NCBI GenBank assembly: GCA_946902875.1
Contig: OX336342.1
Location: 14,439,523-14,503,522 of the forward strand
From: Nematopogon swammerdamellus
Taxonomy: Eukaryota > Arthropoda > Insecta > Lepidoptera > Adelidae
Direction: 5' to 3'
DNA length: 64,000 bases
Positions 61,631 through 64,000 of the stretch are shown here, piece by piece. The notes under the pieces are model-generated. The model did no database searches. It saw only the letters and a program-made list of their open reading frames with translations, and was not told the DNA's origin. The stretch's first letter is position 1. Every line of letters begins with the position of its first letter. The translations under genes were made by a program, and so were the position numbers.

Positions 61631-63114
61631 CTGGAACAGAACGTCTGTTAAACGATTACCTATGAGGGGTTAGTATGTTGTGCCTATGTAATACGAGTGG
61701 TACTGTTGAAGTTAGTTTTCATTTTGTTATAGTCCAGCAAGGATTAAAAAAAAACCCCGGCACGGTGCCAGTTTAATTAACCCAATTAATTCCGGTGCGC
61801 TGTTTCCATCCATGGTGCAGAGTTTAGTTATATTATGATGCATTCGTATAGCAGATAAGATATATACATAAGATTAACATGCATTAACGGTACTATAATT
61901 TATTTAAACATAAAATGGGGAAAGAAAAATGAATCTGCAAGGATCTGGTTAAAATACAAAACACTTATTTTTAACTGCGTCCAAAGCATTCAAGCTAAAA
62001 GCGTATTGGCGTATAAGTTCCATAACAATAAAACTCCGGGTTCCGGAGAAGTAGAAAAATATTTTTCTATTTAAAACTCGAATAGGACATTCATATAAAA
62101 CTAAAAAAAACATATATAATAATAACTAAATAGGTGGTGTGATATAGGTGGATCAGCTATTAGCTGTTAGCTAATAATATAATAATAATAATAGTCTAAA
62201 TTAATATAAAAAAAATGTGTCAATAAACGAATAATACTCTCAATAATAGCTAAAAAATATAATATCGGTGGAAACATCTCTGAGAGTGAATCTGAGCTAA
62301 AATTATCATAGATTTCCTAAAATATCGTTTTATACTTCGTTCGACGTTATCTTATCTATCAGTTTACAAAATTGACAGCGGGCGAAGAGAAATAATTTGG
62401 TTATTGAAAAAATTGCATACCTTCCCTCTGTGTAATGATATTCGATTCCAATCGTCTACCTAAAAGAGAACGTTTACATTCAGGTGCCATGTCCATCTTG
62501 ATCATAATTAAATAGCAAGGAAATTATGTTATAATACTGGTTAATATAAAGCTTCATAAAATAAATAGCTAACATTACTGTACAAATATTAGTAGATGCA
62601 ACAAGCGGTTCATGTTGTTTAGTATTCAGCAGATTTAGTTTTCGTTATTCGGCATTATTTAGTATTCAGCCGTTTTTTCTTATATTCACATGTGCTCATA
62701 ATATTAAATTACAAATTTAAAAAACCCCCGACCCTTAAAAAGCAAAAAATAATTTCCGTTTACTTACTTAAAGGAGTCGGGAGACCGCTAAGTAAATTCC
62801 CGCGCAGCTGAGTTTTATATTTTATTTACTTAGCGGTCCCCCGACTCCTTTAAGTAAGTAAACGGAAATTATTTTTTTCTTTTTAAGGGTCGGGGGTTTT
62901 TTAAATTTGTAATTTAACTTTTATTTCAAGCTTTTTAAAAGAAACCGCATGAAAATCGGTCCACTTTTTAAGATAATAATTTTTTTTATTACTTAATTAC
63001 TTGATTACTTGATTACAAACATAGCTAAGAACCATCCCGATTAAACAAGCTTCCTAATAAAAAAAACCGCATCCAAATCGGTCCATCCGTTTGGGAGCTA
63101 CGATGCCACAGACA

Positions 63115-63155
<41 letters not shown>

Positions 63156-63444
63156 AACTTATAACACCCCTCCGTTTTTTGCGTCGGGGGTTAAAAAAGT
63201 AATAAATACACACGAATGCAAGTTAAAAGTAATTAATGGTTATACAAAGTTCACAAAATATTCTATACCTTCTTAAGTCCCTGAATGGAGGAAAGTACGA
63301 GTGCCATCTTGGCCAGCAGAAGTGCCTTCCCGCCGAGCACGGCGAGGAACTGGAAGCCCATAGGCACCAGCACCATGCCCATCGAGATGATGCCGAACAT
63401 CATCATCGTCATCATCTGCTGACGTCGCCGATGACGAAACTCCG
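61175..63444 (-). CDS. Osiris-family protein, last two coding exons (5' part outside window)
   Basis: Osiris proteins (DUF1676) are insect-specific secretory or endosomal membrane proteins expressed in cuticle-forming epithelia; their molecular role is only partly known. Exons 63444-63269 and 61630-61175 join in phase 0 and give the last 209 full codons. The first has a basic start (EFRHRRRQQMM) and the Osiris hydrophobic segment (MVLVPMGFQFLAVLGGKALL, then LAKMALVLSSIQGLKK). The second encodes GVANPLNYGGFYHSYPPPYE, a Tyr/Pro-rich region of the kind that follows this segment, then a long Pro/Glu/Lys-rich tail ending PTTVVSA. The signal peptide and Cys-rich N-terminal part must lie beyond 64000. 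I cannot tell which numbered Osiris member it is. Confidence 0.82.
62704..63200 (-). repeat. 'cccccgac' dispersed repeat with palindromic end
   Basis: Minus-strand copy of the repeat at 63541-63893. It includes a (CA)n run (63115-63151) and 'cgatgccacagacagacaca'. Its lower-coordinate end (62704-62925) is a palindrome: 'aaaaaacccccgacccttaa' is inverted as 'ttaagggtcgggggtttttt', with about 90-bp arms. Confidence 0.8.
63115..63151. repeat. (CA)n microsatellite
   Basis: Pure CA dinucleotides over about 37 bp, part of the repeat at 62704-63200; the inverted copy has a short (GT)n at the same place. Confidence 0.95.
63269..63444 (-). CDS. Osiris-like penultimate exon
   Basis: The acceptor 'gcgatcgacag' is followed by two bases that complete a codon, then EFRHRRRQQMMTMMMFGIIS and the GKALLLAK / IQGLKK segment. 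The donor is AAG|GTATAG. 176 nt, ending in phase 0. Confidence 0.85.
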
Positions 63445-63540
63445 CTGTCGATCGCAAAATATAAACATGTTACTTGAGTCTGTCGAAGAATTACTTATCG
63501 AATAAGCCTGACTCAGTTTGGTAACTTTGTGTTCATTATT

Positions 63541-63888
63541 TTTAGCCCCCGACCAAAAATGAGGGGTGTTATAAGTTTAACGTGTGTGTGTGTATGGGTG
63601 TGTCTGTCTGTGGCATCGTAGCTCCCAAACGGATGGACCGATTTGGATGCGGTTTTTTTTATTACAAAGCTGGTTTAATCGGGATGGTTTTTATCTATGT
63701 TTGTAATGAAGTAATCAAGTAATTAATTAATAAAAAAAATTATTATCTTATAAAGTGGACCGACTAGCATGAGTTTTTTTTAAAGCTTGAAATAAAAGTT
63801 AAATTACAAATTTAAAAACCCCGACCGTTTTAAAGCCAAAAATAATTTCCGTTTACTTACTTAAAGGAGCCGGGGGACCGCTAACGCT

Positions 63889-63893
<5 letters not shown>
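63541..63893 (+). repeat. 'cccccgac' dispersed repeat, inverted partner
   Basis: 'agcccccgaccaaaaatgag', 'gaggggtgttataagtttaa', 'gctcccaaacggatggaccg' and 'atttccgtttacttacttaa', ending at a CT microsatellite. About 85-90% identical by eye to the reverse complement of 62704-63200. Confidence 0.85.

Positions 63894-63933
<40 letters not shown>
63893..63933. repeat. (CT)n microsatellite
   Basis: About 41 bp of TC dinucleotides located where the palindrome centre of the repeat family would be. Confidence 0.95.
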
Positions 63934-63934
<1 letters not shown>

Positions 63935-64000
63935 ATTTCCATATTTCAATACAAACATTAATCCGCTATTTGACCTTCTTAGGGGATGAATATTCAAAAA

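Larger units (their letters stand above)
61631..63268 (-). other. Osiris intron
   Basis: About 1.6 kb. The region 61631-62700 is AT-rich with no feature recognised. 62704-63200 is a dispersed repeat with a palindromic end, which has an inverted partner beyond the next exon (63541-63893). Confidence 0.7.

Noticed and set aside
61454..61651. Plus-strand 65-residue open frame
   Set aside because: Antisense shadow of the Osiris last exon.

Overview
This window is eukaryotic and almost certainly from a moth or butterfly (Lepidoptera). It is AT-rich, with short GC-rich exons separated by long introns full of transposable-element debris. The repeat vocabulary is typical of lepidopteran genomes: the 'gggttccgtac ... 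gactcgcacttgg' repeat, the 'ctagcttttgcccgcggcttcgctcgcg' repeat, and LINE 3' ends encoding 'EAYVQQW'. All three genes found have insect homologues.

Layout: (1) 1343-2831 (+) carries the last three coding exons of an acetylcholinesterase, most like the ace-1 type, ending in a GPI-anchor signal. (2) 2832-12166 is intergenic, between two genes that meet tail to tail. (3) 12317-48176 (-) is a complete corticotropin-releasing-factor-binding protein gene (CRF-BP/CRHBP). Its seven coding exons have compatible splice phases and give 327 aa with a signal peptide, exactly ten cysteines after that peptide, and the family NCS glycosylation site. A TATA box and initiator lie upstream at about 48389-48422 and an AATAAA at 12167-12172. 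(4) 48430-61020 is intergenic and repeat-dominated. (5) 61175-63444 (-) carries the last two coding exons of an Osiris-family gene; its 5' part lies beyond the window.

The most unusual structure inside a gene is at 18885-19878. The 3' end of CRF-BP exon 5, with its 5' splice site and flanking intron, is present as about seven tandem 143-bp units. Six extra splice donors, each with a possible cassette exon, therefore lie downstream of the real one. The most unusual mobile element is at 20361-21890: perfect 37-bp terminal inverted repeats and oppositely oriented blocks of about 65-bp repeats enclose an open reading frame resembling the C-terminal domain of a retroelement protein. Two copies of a roughly 1-kb element (32469-33460 and 56938-57944) carry decayed copies of a zinc-finger-like protein family.

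A chimeric tRNA/5S-rRNA-like SINE family is present in about a dozen copies. Several foldback elements, MITEs and minisatellites fill most remaining space. No functional tRNA or rRNA gene, CRISPR array or bacterial-type operon was seen. All identifications come from reading translations and motifs; no database search was possible.
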